From NCBI GenBank assembly GCA_016713325.1, contig JADJPJ010000025.1, positions 51,250-115,249 on the forward strand: 64,000 nt of DNA, written 5' to 3'. A program made the position numbers and the translations under genes. The stretch is from Candidatus Flexifilum affinis (lineage in GTDB: Bacteria > Chloroflexota > Anaerolineae > Aggregatilineales > Phototrophicaceae). Below, in pieces: positions 26,193-34,223 of the stretch; the first letter of the stretch is position 1, and every line of letters starts with the position of its first letter. The notes below the pieces were generated by a model that had not been told where the DNA came from, did no database searches, and saw only the letters and a program-made list of their open reading frames with translations.

Positions 26193-27284
26193 ATGAGTTT
26201 AAGACTGCCAGCGATCGTGCTGGAGCAGCGCGGCCAACCCCCGCGGCTGGAAGAAGTGATCGTTCACGAGCCGGGGCCGAACGAGGTGGCCGTTCGCCTC
26301 GTCGCCAGCGGCATCTGCCATACCGATCTGGGGGCGGTGCGCGACGCCCGCGCCGTGCCGATCCTGCTCGGGCACGAGGGCGCCGGCATCGTGGAGACCG
26401 TCGGCGCGGGCGTGACGCATGTGCAACCGGGCGATCACGTGGTGATCAACTGGCAGGTGAAGTGTCTGAAGTGCCGCTGGTGCCTGGCCGGCCGACAGGA
26501 CCTGTGCGAGAACGTGCAGGCTACGGCCGAGCCGCGCGTGTACTGGCGCGAGCAACCGATCAACCTGCTGCTCAACGCCGGGACGTTCTGTCCTGTCGCG
26601 GTGCTGCCGGCAATGGGCGCGGTGCCGATCCGCAAAGACATGCCGCTGGACAAGGCGGCGCTGCTGGGCTGCGCGGTGGCGACCGGCGTCGGCGCGGCGC
26701 TGTACACGGCGCGCGTGGGGCCGGGCCAGACGGTGGCGGTGATCGGGACGGGCGGCGTCGGGCTGAACATCGTGCAGGGGGCGCGGCTGGCCAATGCCGG
26801 GCTGATCGCCGCCATCGACATCGACCCGGACAATTTGCGTCTGGCCGCCGAACTGGGCGCGACGCACACCATCGACAGCCGAAGTGCCGATCCGATTCAG
26901 GCGATCAAGGATCTGACCGGCGGGCGGGGCGTCGAGCACGTTTTCGAGGTGGTCGGGCTGCCCGAGCTGATGGCCCAGGGCATCGACATGCTGTCGCGCG
27001 GCGGGGCGCTGACGCTGGTCGGCGCGGCGGCACGGGATGCGCAGATGCAGTTCGCGCCGCGCCGCTTCATGAGCCAGCAGCAGACGATTCAGGGCTGCAT
27101 CTACGGCAACATCCGGCCGGGAATCGACCTGTCCCTGTTCGCCGACTGGTATATGGACGGCCGGCTGAAGCTGGACGAACTGCACACGCGGAACGTCCGC
27201 CTGGAGGATGTGCCGGATCTGTTCGTGAACCGCGAGAAGCTGGGCGGCATTCGCACGGTGATTCAATTCGAGGGGGCCTCATGA
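26193..27284 (+). CDS. Zinc-dependent medium-chain alcohol dehydrogenase
   Basis: A 363-residue MDR-family dehydrogenase. Catalytic zinc ligands are in GICHTD and GHEGAG and a later Cys in LLGCAVATG. The structural zinc site has four cysteines (CLKCRWCLAGRQDLC). The NAD-binding fold shows GTGGVGLNIVQGA. It oxidises an alcohol or a hemiacetal-type adduct with NAD in the cytoplasm. It is divergent from the UroD-family methyltransferase under a shared putative operator and overlaps the creatininase-like gene by 4 nt. It may oxidise the demethylated product (inference). Confidence 0.88.
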   Translation: MSLRLPAIVLEQRGQPPRLEEVIVHEPGPNEVAVRLVASGICHTDLGAVRDARAVPILLGHEGAGIVETVGAGVTHVQPGDHVVINWQVKCLKCRWCLAGRQDLCENVQATAEPRVYWREQPINLLLNAGTFCPVAVLPAMGAVPIRKDMPLDKAALLGCAVATGVGAALYTARVGPGQTVAVIGTGGVGLNIVQGARLANAGLIAAIDIDPDNLRLAAELGATHTIDSRSADPIQAIKDLTGGRGVEHVFEVVGLPELMAQGIDMLSRGGALTLVGAAARDAQMQFAPRRFMSQQQTIQGCIYGNIRPGIDLSLFADWYMDGRLKLDELHTRNVRLEDVPDLFVNREKLGGIRTVIQFEGAS

Positions 27285-28153
27285 CTGTTTATCGCCTGGA
27301 AGAGATGTTCCCGCAGGACGTGGAAGAACGGCTGAAGGCCAACCCGATCCTGGTGCTGAGCTTCGGCACCATCGAGTGGCACAGCCATCACCTGCCGCTC
27401 GGCCTGGACGGCATCGTCGCCGGGGCCATTGCCGAGCGCATCGCCGACGGGGCAGATGCTGTGCTGTGTCCGGTTTCGTACTGGGCGGTGGGGGGCGTGC
27501 CCTACCCGTATACGCTCAACCTGCCGGCCAGCGTGGTGGAGCCGCTGCTGGTCGCGCTGTTCGAGCAGTTCGGGGCGATGGGCTTCAAGGTGATCGTCGC
27601 TTTCACTGGGCACTTCGGGCTGGAGCAGACGCTGACGCTGAAACGCGCCGCGCTGACGGTCATGCGTCGATCGCCGGTGTTGATCCTGCCGCTGACCGAG
27701 TACGACCTGACGACCGACGCCGACTACAAGGGCGACCATGCCGGGATCGGCGAAACGTCGCTGCTGTGGGCGCAGCGCCCGGATCTGGTGCGGCTGGACG
27801 CCGTGCCGGAGGATGTGCCGCTCGACGGGGTGCTGGGGGCCGATCCACGTGGGGCGGCGCGGGATGAGCTGGGGCAGGCGCTGATGGTGCTGATCGCCGA
27901 GCGGGCGGCGTCATTCGCCGGCCGTCTGCTGAACGAGACGTCGGCCCTGGAACGAAGCGACTATCTGTCCGCGCTGGCGGCGGGGGGCAAGGTGCTGGAG
28001 AAGACGGCCGACGCCCGGCAGTCGCAGCCGAAGGCGTCGGTGCCATCGATCACGACGCCAGCCTATCTGGCGTTCTGTCAGGCGATGTACCAGGGGCATT
28101 ATCGCGAGGCGCAGAAGCACGCGGAACGGAAGTGGGCGGCGCTGGGGGAGTGA
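27281..28153 (+). CDS. Creatininase family metal-dependent hydrolase
   Basis: A 290-residue creatininase-fold protein. Metal ligands can be seen in SFGTIEWHSHHLPLGLD (Glu, His, Asp), in TGHFG (His) and in GIGETS (Glu). Family members hydrolyse cyclic amides or act on pterin and F420-like precursors; the reaction here is unknown. The ATG overlaps the stop of the alcohol dehydrogenase gene (ATGA), so they share a transcript and presumably a pathway. Confidence 0.83.
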   Translation: MTVYRLEEMFPQDVEERLKANPILVLSFGTIEWHSHHLPLGLDGIVAGAIAERIADGADAVLCPVSYWAVGGVPYPYTLNLPASVVEPLLVALFEQFGAMGFKVIVAFTGHFGLEQTLTLKRAALTVMRRSPVLILPLTEYDLTTDADYKGDHAGIGETSLLWAQRPDLVRLDAVPEDVPLDGVLGADPRGAARDELGQALMVLIAERAASFAGRLLNETSALERSDYLSALAAGGKVLEKTADARQSQPKASVPSITTPAYLAFCQAMYQGHYREAQKHAERKWAALGE

Positions 28154-28205
28154 GGGAGCTGGCCGCCGGCTCCTCTCCCACGCCAGCAACGGAGGCGACA
28201 CGTAA

Positions 28206-28570
28206 CCCCTCATCCCCCGCCCCCTTCTCCCACGCAAGCGGAGAGAAGGGGAGCCTGTTGCGGGAACTTGGGGATGCTCGAGACCGCGGTCGCCTACTTA
28301 GCCCCCTAGAGCCAGTTATTGATTTTTTGCCCCTCATCCCCCGCCCCCATCTCCCACGCAAGCGGGGAGATGGGGAGCCTGTTGCGGGGAATTTGGGGAT
28401 GCGCGAGACCGCTGTCGCCTACTCAACCCACCTAGAGCCTGTTATTGAATTTTTGCCCCTCATCCTCCGGCCCCTTCTCCCACGCAAGCGGGGAGAAGGG
28501 GAGCCTGTTGCGGGGAACTTGGGGATGCTCGAGACCGCTATCGCCTACTCAACCCCGCTGGGCAAGACGC
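28206..28570. repeat. Three tandem copies of a ~125-bp hairpin repeat
   Basis: Copies begin at 28206, 28330 and 28456. Each opens with CCCCTCATCC, contains a strong hairpin CTTCTCCCACGCAAGCGGGG-type stem, then GAGCCTGTTGCGGG, TTGGGGATGC and a TCGCCTACT segment. The copies diverge by a few bases; in the middle copy both stem arms changed together (CATCTCCC with GGGAGATG), indicating selection for the hairpin. Confidence 0.85.
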
Positions 28571-29061
28571 GCCGGCACGTATTTTCAGGAGAGTCGTGGC
28601 TGTAGATATGTAGCCTGCCTCGTCCGAGTCGATAGATTGCGTTAACCGGACGACTCAGGCAAACGAAGTCTGTTTGGCGTCCCTACAAAAACTCCGGGTG
28701 GATGCCGCCGTACTTGCGGACGCGCAGTAGCGCTTCCCATGTGCACCAAGATAAGGGATGTGGGGGCCGCCGAGGGCGCTGGGAAGCGCCTCGGCTACCA
28801 ACCGACAAGCCCACTGAAGGGGCTTCCCCGACGCCTGCGTTCTTGGTCCCTTTAGTGGACCTGTCTTTTCGGGTAGCCGGGTGTTTTAACACCCGGCGGA
28901 CGACGCGACCATCGCTACTCTGGTTGCATCGATCAGTCGCTAACTTGGTGCCTATGGGACGCGCAATAGCGCTTCCCTAAGGCCGGCGGACGGACACGTT
29001 GGTTCACCCCTATGGACGACCCTCGAAACCGGTTCCCAGGGTCCGCTCGCGTGGGTGGAGG
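28571..29061. repeat. Intergenic region packed with repeat elements
   Basis: No gene is apparent. It holds GGACGCGCAGTAGCGCTTCC-type palindromes (about 28718-28738 and 28955-28977). It also holds an inverted pair of a second element: reverse copy about 28788-28830 and forward copy 28836-28900, the latter with hairpins GGTCC..GGACC and GCCGGGTG-TTTTAA-CACCCGGC. The forward copy recurs at 63459-63520. Confidence 0.65.
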
Positions 29062-29784
29062 TCAATATCCTGTGTCCTCCCCCTGCATGCCGTCGAGGAT
29101 GGCCAGACCGGCGCTGGTGCCGACCAGTTCGGCGCCGGCATTGAGCACGGCGATGGCCCGCTCATAGCTGTTGACCTTGCCGGAAGCCTTCACCCGGGCC
29201 CGCGTCACGCTTTCGCGCAGCAGGCGGATGTTCTCCGGAGTGGCGGGAACGGAACCGGGGCCGACGCCGCTGGAGTTCTTGATCCACGGCACCCCCGCTT
29301 CGTCCAGCAGGCGTGCAGCCAGCCGCTGATCGGCTTCGCTTTCGATGTAGCCCAGTTCGAGCATGGTCTTGATCGGCATGCCGGCGGCGGCCTCGACCAG
29401 CGCCTCGCCTTCATGACGGAATTCGTCGACCATCCCCGACAGGAAGAAGCCCATGTTCGGCTCGTAGTCGACTTCGTCGGCCCCCAGGGCGCGGCATTCG
29501 CGGATCAGGGCGATCTTGGCGTGCAGACTTTCGTGGCCCATGCTCAGGCCGATGAAGGTGGCTACCCGCACGCCGGTGCCGCGCGCGATGTCGCGGGCCA
29601 GCGGCACCCAGCACATGGGGATCATGACGGCGTGAAAGCCGCTGCGCACCCCGGCTTCGCAGTGGGCGATCATCTCCGCGCGGGTGGCATTCGCTTTGAC
29701 GAGGGTGAACTGAATCTTCTTTGCCAGTTCGGCGCGGGTGAGATCGCGAGCGCTGGAAACAACAGGTGGGGAGACAAGAGTCAT
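29062..29784 (-). CDS. deoC: DeoC-like aldolase
   Basis: A 240-residue class I aldolase of the deoxyribose-phosphate aldolase family. Expected features are GADEVDYEPNMG, the Schiff-base lysine in WIKNSSGVGPGS, and a second active-site lysine in ARVKASGKVNSY followed by GTSAG. Canonical DeoC cleaves 2-deoxyribose-5-phosphate to glyceraldehyde-3-phosphate and acetaldehyde. This one is divergent, so another phosphorylated sugar is possible. ATG 29784 is chosen because upstream codons read through the operator region. It is divergent from the methyltetrahydrofolate methyltransferase gene under shared operators. Confidence 0.8.
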   Translation of the reverse strand: MTLVSPPVVSSARDLTRAELAKKIQFTLVKANATRAEMIAHCEAGVRSGFHAVMIPMCWVPLARDIARGTGVRVATFIGLSMGHESLHAKIALIRECRALGADEVDYEPNMGFFLSGMVDEFRHEGEALVEAAAGMPIKTMLELGYIESEADQRLAARLLDEAGVPWIKNSSGVGPGSVPATPENIRLLRESVTRARVKASGKVNSYERAIAVLNAGAELVGTSAGLAILDGMQGEDTGY

Positions 29785-29838
29785 GAGGGGATCCTTCGAT
29801 CTGGATTCAACGCACAGAGTATAGCCCTGACACGTACA

Positions 29839-29854
29839 GATGTCTATAGACATC
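29839..29854. promoter_or_regulatory. Putative GntR operator, perfect palindrome
   Basis: GATGTCTATAGACATC is a perfect 16-bp palindrome 54 bp upstream of the deoC-like start. It is the best copy of the motif shared with the regions upstream of gntR, the methyltransferase/alcohol dehydrogenase pair and the ferritin-like gene. Confidence 0.8.
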
Positions 29855-29877
29855 GATATACAACTTGATAGACGTGA

Positions 29878-29917
29878 TGACATTCGTCACTTTGATGGAC
29901 GTCTATAAATGTATATC
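29878..29917. promoter_or_regulatory. Second operator cluster of the deoC/methyltransferase divergent promoter
   Basis: TGACATTCGTCAC (29878-29890) resembles the inverted repeat at 26156-26169. GACGTCTATAAATGTATATC (29898-29917) repeats the GTCTATA core. Both lie between the divergent starts. Confidence 0.6.
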
Positions 29918-29994
29918 TTTGAATAAAGAGTTGGCGCAGGCACGCGCGCGATCATCAGACCCGATTCGAAAAATCTTTCAAACAGGAATGAGAC

Positions 29995-30867
29995 ATGCAA
30001 ACCGTATTGGGCGGCATCCACTCCACGGTCACCATCAGCCCCGACCACCTCACCGTTATGATTGGCGAACGGCTCAACCCGACGGGCCGCAAAGCCTTCA
30101 GCGCCGAACTTCAGGCAGGCGACCTGAGCCGAGTCGCCAAGGACGCTGCATCCCAGGTTGCGGCTGGAGCGCTCGTGCTCGACGTCAACGTCGGTGCGGT
30201 TGGCGTCGACGAGGTGGCGGTACTGCCCCAGGCCGTGCAGATCGTTCAGGACACGGTCGACGTGCCCGTCTCCATCGACTCGTCCAACGCGGAGGCCATC
30301 GTCGCGGCGCTCAAGGTCGCCCGTGGGCGGCCGCTGATTAACTCGCTCAATGCCGAGCAGAAGAAGCTCAACGAACTGATGCCGATCGTGGCCGAATACA
30401 ACGCGGTTGCCATCGCGCTGTGTATCCCCGACGGCGGCATTCCGATGACCGTGCAGGGGCGCCTCGACGCCGCCGCGCAGATTCTGGAAGCGGCGCAGCG
30501 CTACGGCGTCAGCGCGGACTCGCTGCTGTTCGACCCGCTGGCGACGACGATCAGTACCGACCACCTGTCCGGAATGCTGACCCTGGAGGTGACGCGTGAA
30601 CTGCGCCGCCAGTTCGGCGTCAATATCGCCATTGGCGCGAGCAACGCCTCGCACGGGATGCCGGAGCGCGAACTGCTCAACCTGGTGTTCATGACGCAGT
30701 TGATCACCGCCGGGGTGAATGCGCCGATCTGCAACCCGAACAAGATTGCGCTGGCGGTCAAGGCGGCCGACCTGATGCTCGGCCGCGACGAAATGGGCAT
30801 GACCTACATCCGCGCCTACCGCGCGCTGGAAAAACTGAAGACTCAGACGACGCCTGCCGCTTCCTAG
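29995..30867 (+). CDS. Methyltetrahydrofolate:corrinoid methyltransferase (pterin-binding)
   Basis: A 290-residue TIM-barrel of the dihydropteroate synthase-like group that includes AcsE, MtvA and the MetH folate domain. Diagnostic segments are GERLNPTGRKAF near the start, LDVNVGA, VSIDSSN, and IGASNASHGMPER near the end. It moves a methyl group between a corrinoid protein and tetrahydrofolate. With the corrinoid protein and UroD-family enzyme in the same putative regulon, the likely direction is methyl-corrinoid to methyl-tetrahydrofolate. The MetV-MetF gene follows after 31 nt. Confidence 0.9.
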   Translation: MQTVLGGIHSTVTISPDHLTVMIGERLNPTGRKAFSAELQAGDLSRVAKDAASQVAAGALVLDVNVGAVGVDEVAVLPQAVQIVQDTVDVPVSIDSSNAEAIVAALKVARGRPLINSLNAEQKKLNELMPIVAEYNAVAIALCIPDGGIPMTVQGRLDAAAQILEAAQRYGVSADSLLFDPLATTISTDHLSGMLTLEVTRELRRQFGVNIAIGASNASHGMPERELLNLVFMTQLITAGVNAPICNPNKIALAVKAADLMLGRDEMGMTYIRAYRALEKLKTQTTPAAS

Positions 30868-30898
30868 TGCGCCTGGCGCAGAAGGTGAGGTTTTTCCC

Positions 30899-32356
30899 AT
30901 GCCCCTGCTGACTCCTGGCCGCCGCTGGCAGCCCGCGTACTACCCCTTCAAGCGTGAGCCGCTGAACCGGCGTCTGCTCGCCGCAGTGGAGCGCGCCGTG
31001 AAGGGTCCGCTGTTCGGCTGCCGGATGTGCGGCAACTGCCTGCTGCAAGAGACGGCGTTCATCTGCCCGATGCAGTGTCCGAAAGGGCTGCGCAACGGGC
31101 CGTGCGGCGGATCGCTGCCAGAACGCTGCTACGTGGACGAGACGCGCCCATGCATCTGGTACCACATTCACAAGCGGTCGGAGGCCATGGGCCGGTCCGA
31201 CAAGCTGCTGGAAGTGCTGCCCCCCCTCGATTGGGACAAGGTGGGCACGGAGACCTGGGGCGATGTCGTCGTGCAGGCACGCAAGGTGGGCTTCAAGAAC
31301 GTCGTCACCGGGCTGACGGCGAAAGACCCGGCGAAGCGTACAGCCACCTGGGATGCCCTCTTCACGCCGGTACGCCAGCCCGACTGGTGGCAGGGCGATG
31401 CGCTCTACCACCCGCCCACCTACGAGGAGCCGATCTCCGACCTGGAGCGCCGGCTGCGCGCGGGTGAATTCGTCGTGACCGCGGAGGTGTCGCCGCCGCT
31501 CAGCGCGGCCACCGACAAGTTCGTAGAGACGCTGGAACTGATTCGGCCCTACGTGGCGGCTGTCAACTTCACCGACAATGCCTCGGCCATGCCGCGCATG
31601 TCGAGCGTGGCATGCAGTACGATCGCGGCGCAGCGCGGGGTCGAGCCGGTGATGCAGATCGCCGCGCGCGATCACACCCGCGCCAGCATCCAGTCGGAGG
31701 CGATCGGGGCGAATGCGCTGGGCATCCGCAACGTGCTGTGCCTCTCCGGCGATCATGCGCGGATGGGCGCGGCGCCGTTCGAGCGGTCGGATATTGTCGA
31801 TATGGACGCCGTGCAGATCCTGTGGATGCTGCGACGGATGCGCGACGAGGGCAAATACCTGGACGGGCGCGCCCTCAAGACGCCACCGAAGCTGTTCCTC
31901 GGCGCGGCGGCCTCACCCTTCGCCTCCGAGGCGCGTTTCCAGGCACTGCGCGCGCAGAAGAAAATCAACGCCGGGGCGCAGTTTTTGCAGACCAATCTCA
32001 TTTTTGACGTAGAGCGCCTGGAGATCTGGCTGAACGAGCTGGCGCGGCGCAATGTGCTGGACAAGGTCTACATCATTGCCGGCATCGCCACCCTGAAGAG
32101 CGTGAAAGCGGCGCAGTACATGGACGCTCACGTGCCTGGCGTGCGCGTTCCGGAGCACCTGATGAAACGCATGGAAGCGGCCGGCGACGATGCGGCCGAA
32201 GAGGGCATCACCATTGCCCTGGAGCTGATCGAGGCGGTGCGGCGCTTGCAGGGCATCCACGGCGTGCATCTGACGACGATCGGCAAAGAGAGCAGCCTGC
32301 CACGGATCATCATCGAGGCCGGGCTGGCGACGCCGGAAAAAAGCCTCACCCCCTGA
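30899..32356 (+). CDS. metF: MetV-MetF fusion: methylenetetrahydrofolate reductase with zinc-binding N-terminal domain
   Basis: A 485-residue protein. Residues 1-100 form a MetV-like cysteine-rich domain (CRMCGNCLLQETAFICPMQC, then NGPCGG), and residues about 185-470 form a MetF barrel (VVTAEVSPPLSAATDKF, NFTDNASAMPRMS, LCLSGDH, QTNLIFD). MetF interconverts methyl- and methylene-tetrahydrofolate with FAD. In acetogens MetV and MetF are usually separate subunits. In this context it would oxidise the methyl group received from the substrate. It is co-directional with the methyltransferase gene 31 nt upstream. Confidence 0.9.
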   Translation: MPLLTPGRRWQPAYYPFKREPLNRRLLAAVERAVKGPLFGCRMCGNCLLQETAFICPMQCPKGLRNGPCGGSLPERCYVDETRPCIWYHIHKRSEAMGRSDKLLEVLPPLDWDKVGTETWGDVVVQARKVGFKNVVTGLTAKDPAKRTATWDALFTPVRQPDWWQGDALYHPPTYEEPISDLERRLRAGEFVVTAEVSPPLSAATDKFVETLELIRPYVAAVNFTDNASAMPRMSSVACSTIAAQRGVEPVMQIAARDHTRASIQSEAIGANALGIRNVLCLSGDHARMGAAPFERSDIVDMDAVQILWMLRRMRDEGKYLDGRALKTPPKLFLGAAASPFASEARFQALRAQKKINAGAQFLQTNLIFDVERLEIWLNELARRNVLDKVYIIAGIATLKSVKAAQYMDAHVPGVRVPEHLMKRMEAAGDDAAEEGITIALELIEAVRRLQGIHGVHLTTIGKESSLPRIIIEAGLATPEKSLTP

Positions 32357-32872
32357 ACGGCAACAACCTCACCCCCTGCCCCCTCTCCGGACCGGAGAGG
32401 GGAAACTGGCTGTGGAGATGATGCCGCAGGGGCGGACCCGTGTCCGCGGGCCAACCGGACTGGGCCTGCTGGCTTGGCCCTCAGGCCCTTGCTGGTGGTT
32501 CGCCCGAACCCGCGGAGCCGTCCCGTGCGCCGCCGGAGAAAGATGCTGCGGCTACCCTCAGGACGAGACACGAAGCGGTTGGCCAGGAAGGCTTATCCCT
32601 TGACCGCTAAGGACCCTCTCAGGGGTTTTCGGGGCTTGAGGGAGCCGGACGCTAACGCCGGGCGGAAGCCTTCGCTGCCACCGTCTGTCCTGAAACCCAC
32701 TTTCCGGGTTGGCACTTTTTCAACAGAATCCCATGGGACGTCCCTAACTCCGATCCGTGTCTCTGCTGAGTCCTTATAGATGTCTACCAATGTCTAGTGG
32801 TAACGCGTAAAACGTGCTATTGTTTGCTGAAAATCAGTCCAACCCTTCAAAACACCTAAGAGAGGTCGTTTG
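32357..32872. repeat. Intergenic region with hairpin repeats
   Basis: A near-perfect palindrome with arms CCCCTCTCCGG and CCGGAGAGGGG sits at 32380-32402, just past the metF stop, and could terminate transcription. The rest to about 32770 holds degraded copies of the dispersed elements (for example AGGACCCTCTCAGGGG at 32609-32624). An operator-like site follows at 32774. I see no gene. Confidence 0.6.
32774..32796. promoter_or_regulatory. Putative GntR operator upstream of the ferritin-like gene
   Basis: TTATAGATGTCTACCAATGT (32774-32793) and the next bases contain two TGTCTA half sites, 10 bp apart, and a TAGA half-site. This is a weaker version of the motif found at 29839, 26132 and 24130. 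Confidence 0.5.
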
Positions 32873-34204
32873 ATGATGACGCAGGCAGACCCCGCTCGAT
32901 TCCTTCCCGGTCAGCATGACCGTGCCAAACTCATGCGTTATGACACCGCCGTGATCCTGAAGCGGTTTTTCTTCGTGGAAGAGTCACTGATTCTGAATCA
33001 GGCGGGGTGGCTGGCCGGCGTTGGTCCTCTGGATGCCAAGCACATCCTGGCGAAGCATCTGTGGGAAGACTCCCTCACGGCAGAGGCGCAGCGTACCCGC
33101 GTCTTCGAGCTGCGCTACCCCAGCCGGCTGATGGAGATCGGCGATGAAGAACCCCTGATGCGCCTGGTTAACGAGGCGATCAACGCGCCGAACGGGCTGG
33201 CGGCGGTGCAGGCGCTGGCGCAGGTGTTCAAGCCGGCGCTGGCGAAAGCCTACCGCGCCTATCTGGACCTGGCCGATGTGATCGGCGACGGGCCGAGCAT
33301 CCGCTTCATGGAGCTGGCGTTCAAGGAAAAGGCGCGGCAGATCGAGGAGCTGACCGGGCTGCTGCCCCTGCTGCGCGCCTATCACCCCGAAGATATTGCC
33401 AGCGCTGACGCGTGGAGCGGCGAGATCGAGCGGCGACTGAAAGCGATGGGCGGGATCGGGCTGGACCCGGTCGAGGCGAAGGCCGGCGAGCCGGTGACGC
33501 TGCCGGGGCGTAAGCCGTTCAAGCTGGCGCAGATTCCGGAGCGCGACCGGCGATTCAAGAAGGTGACCTACTACTGGCCGGACGTGATCGACCCGACCTT
33601 CCCCTATGGCGACGGGCTGAGCCTGCAAATTCGCAGCGCTATCAGCCACCTGAACGAGGTGTGGGCGGTGGAGACGGGCGGGGCGCTGCTCCAGGCCTTC
33701 GCCCAGGATCTGGGTTGGGAGTTTGTGCTGGACGCTGCGCGCTGGACGTACGACGAGTCGCGGCACATGCGCATGGGCTACGAGCGGCTGATGGCCTGGG
33801 GCTACAAACCGGAAGAGCTGCCGCTGGGCAACTACATCTACATGGCGGCTTACGAGCAGGACCCGATCTACCGGCTGGGCAGCCTGTACTTCTTTGAGAC
33901 CAAGAACATCAAGCGCAAGCCGGAGCGGATCAAGAGCTTCGCCGACTTCAGCGACGACGTCAGCCGGCACGACATGGATTTCGACTGGGCGGATGAGACC
34001 ATTCATGCCGCGTATGGGACGAAGTGGCTGACCAGGTTGATGCAAGTGCGCGGCGAGGCCAAGCCCGATCCACATGTGGTGCGCGAGGCCGTCGGCAAGA
34101 TGGTGCAGGCGGTGGTGGACCGGGCAACGGACACCGATCGGCGGGAGATCCGGGCGATTGCCGCGGCCATTCTGGCAAAGGCCGAGCAGGTAGCGGCGGG
34201 TTGA
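32873..34204 (+). CDS. Ferritin-like (putative diiron) protein of unknown function
   Basis: A 443-residue mostly helical protein that I cannot assign to a named family. Two clear ExxH pairs, in DESRHMRMGYERL and DETIHAAYGTKWL, with further Glu residues in FVEESLI and VWAVETGG, match the ligand pattern of diiron ferritin-like enzymes. No signal peptide or membrane segment is present. It follows a putative GntR operator, so it probably belongs to the corrinoid-methyltransfer regulon, perhaps as an oxygenase or oxidase. GAGAGG lies before ATG 32873. Confidence 0.6.
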   Translation: MMTQADPARFLPGQHDRAKLMRYDTAVILKRFFFVEESLILNQAGWLAGVGPLDAKHILAKHLWEDSLTAEAQRTRVFELRYPSRLMEIGDEEPLMRLVNEAINAPNGLAAVQALAQVFKPALAKAYRAYLDLADVIGDGPSIRFMELAFKEKARQIEELTGLLPLLRAYHPEDIASADAWSGEIERRLKAMGGIGLDPVEAKAGEPVTLPGRKPFKLAQIPERDRRFKKVTYYWPDVIDPTFPYGDGLSLQIRSAISHLNEVWAVETGGALLQAFAQDLGWEFVLDAARWTYDESRHMRMGYERLMAWGYKPEELPLGNYIYMAAYEQDPIYRLGSLYFFETKNIKRKPERIKSFADFSDDVSRHDMDFDWADETIHAAYGTKWLTRLMQVRGEAKPDPHVVREAVGKMVQAVVDRATDTDRREIRAIAAAILAKAEQVAAG

Positions 34205-34223
34205 TATAGCCAGAACCGCTTGG

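Noticed and set aside
28132..28605. Open frame spanning the tandem hairpin repeats
   Set aside because: It is composed only of repeat units, has no ribosome binding site and no protein-like conservation.
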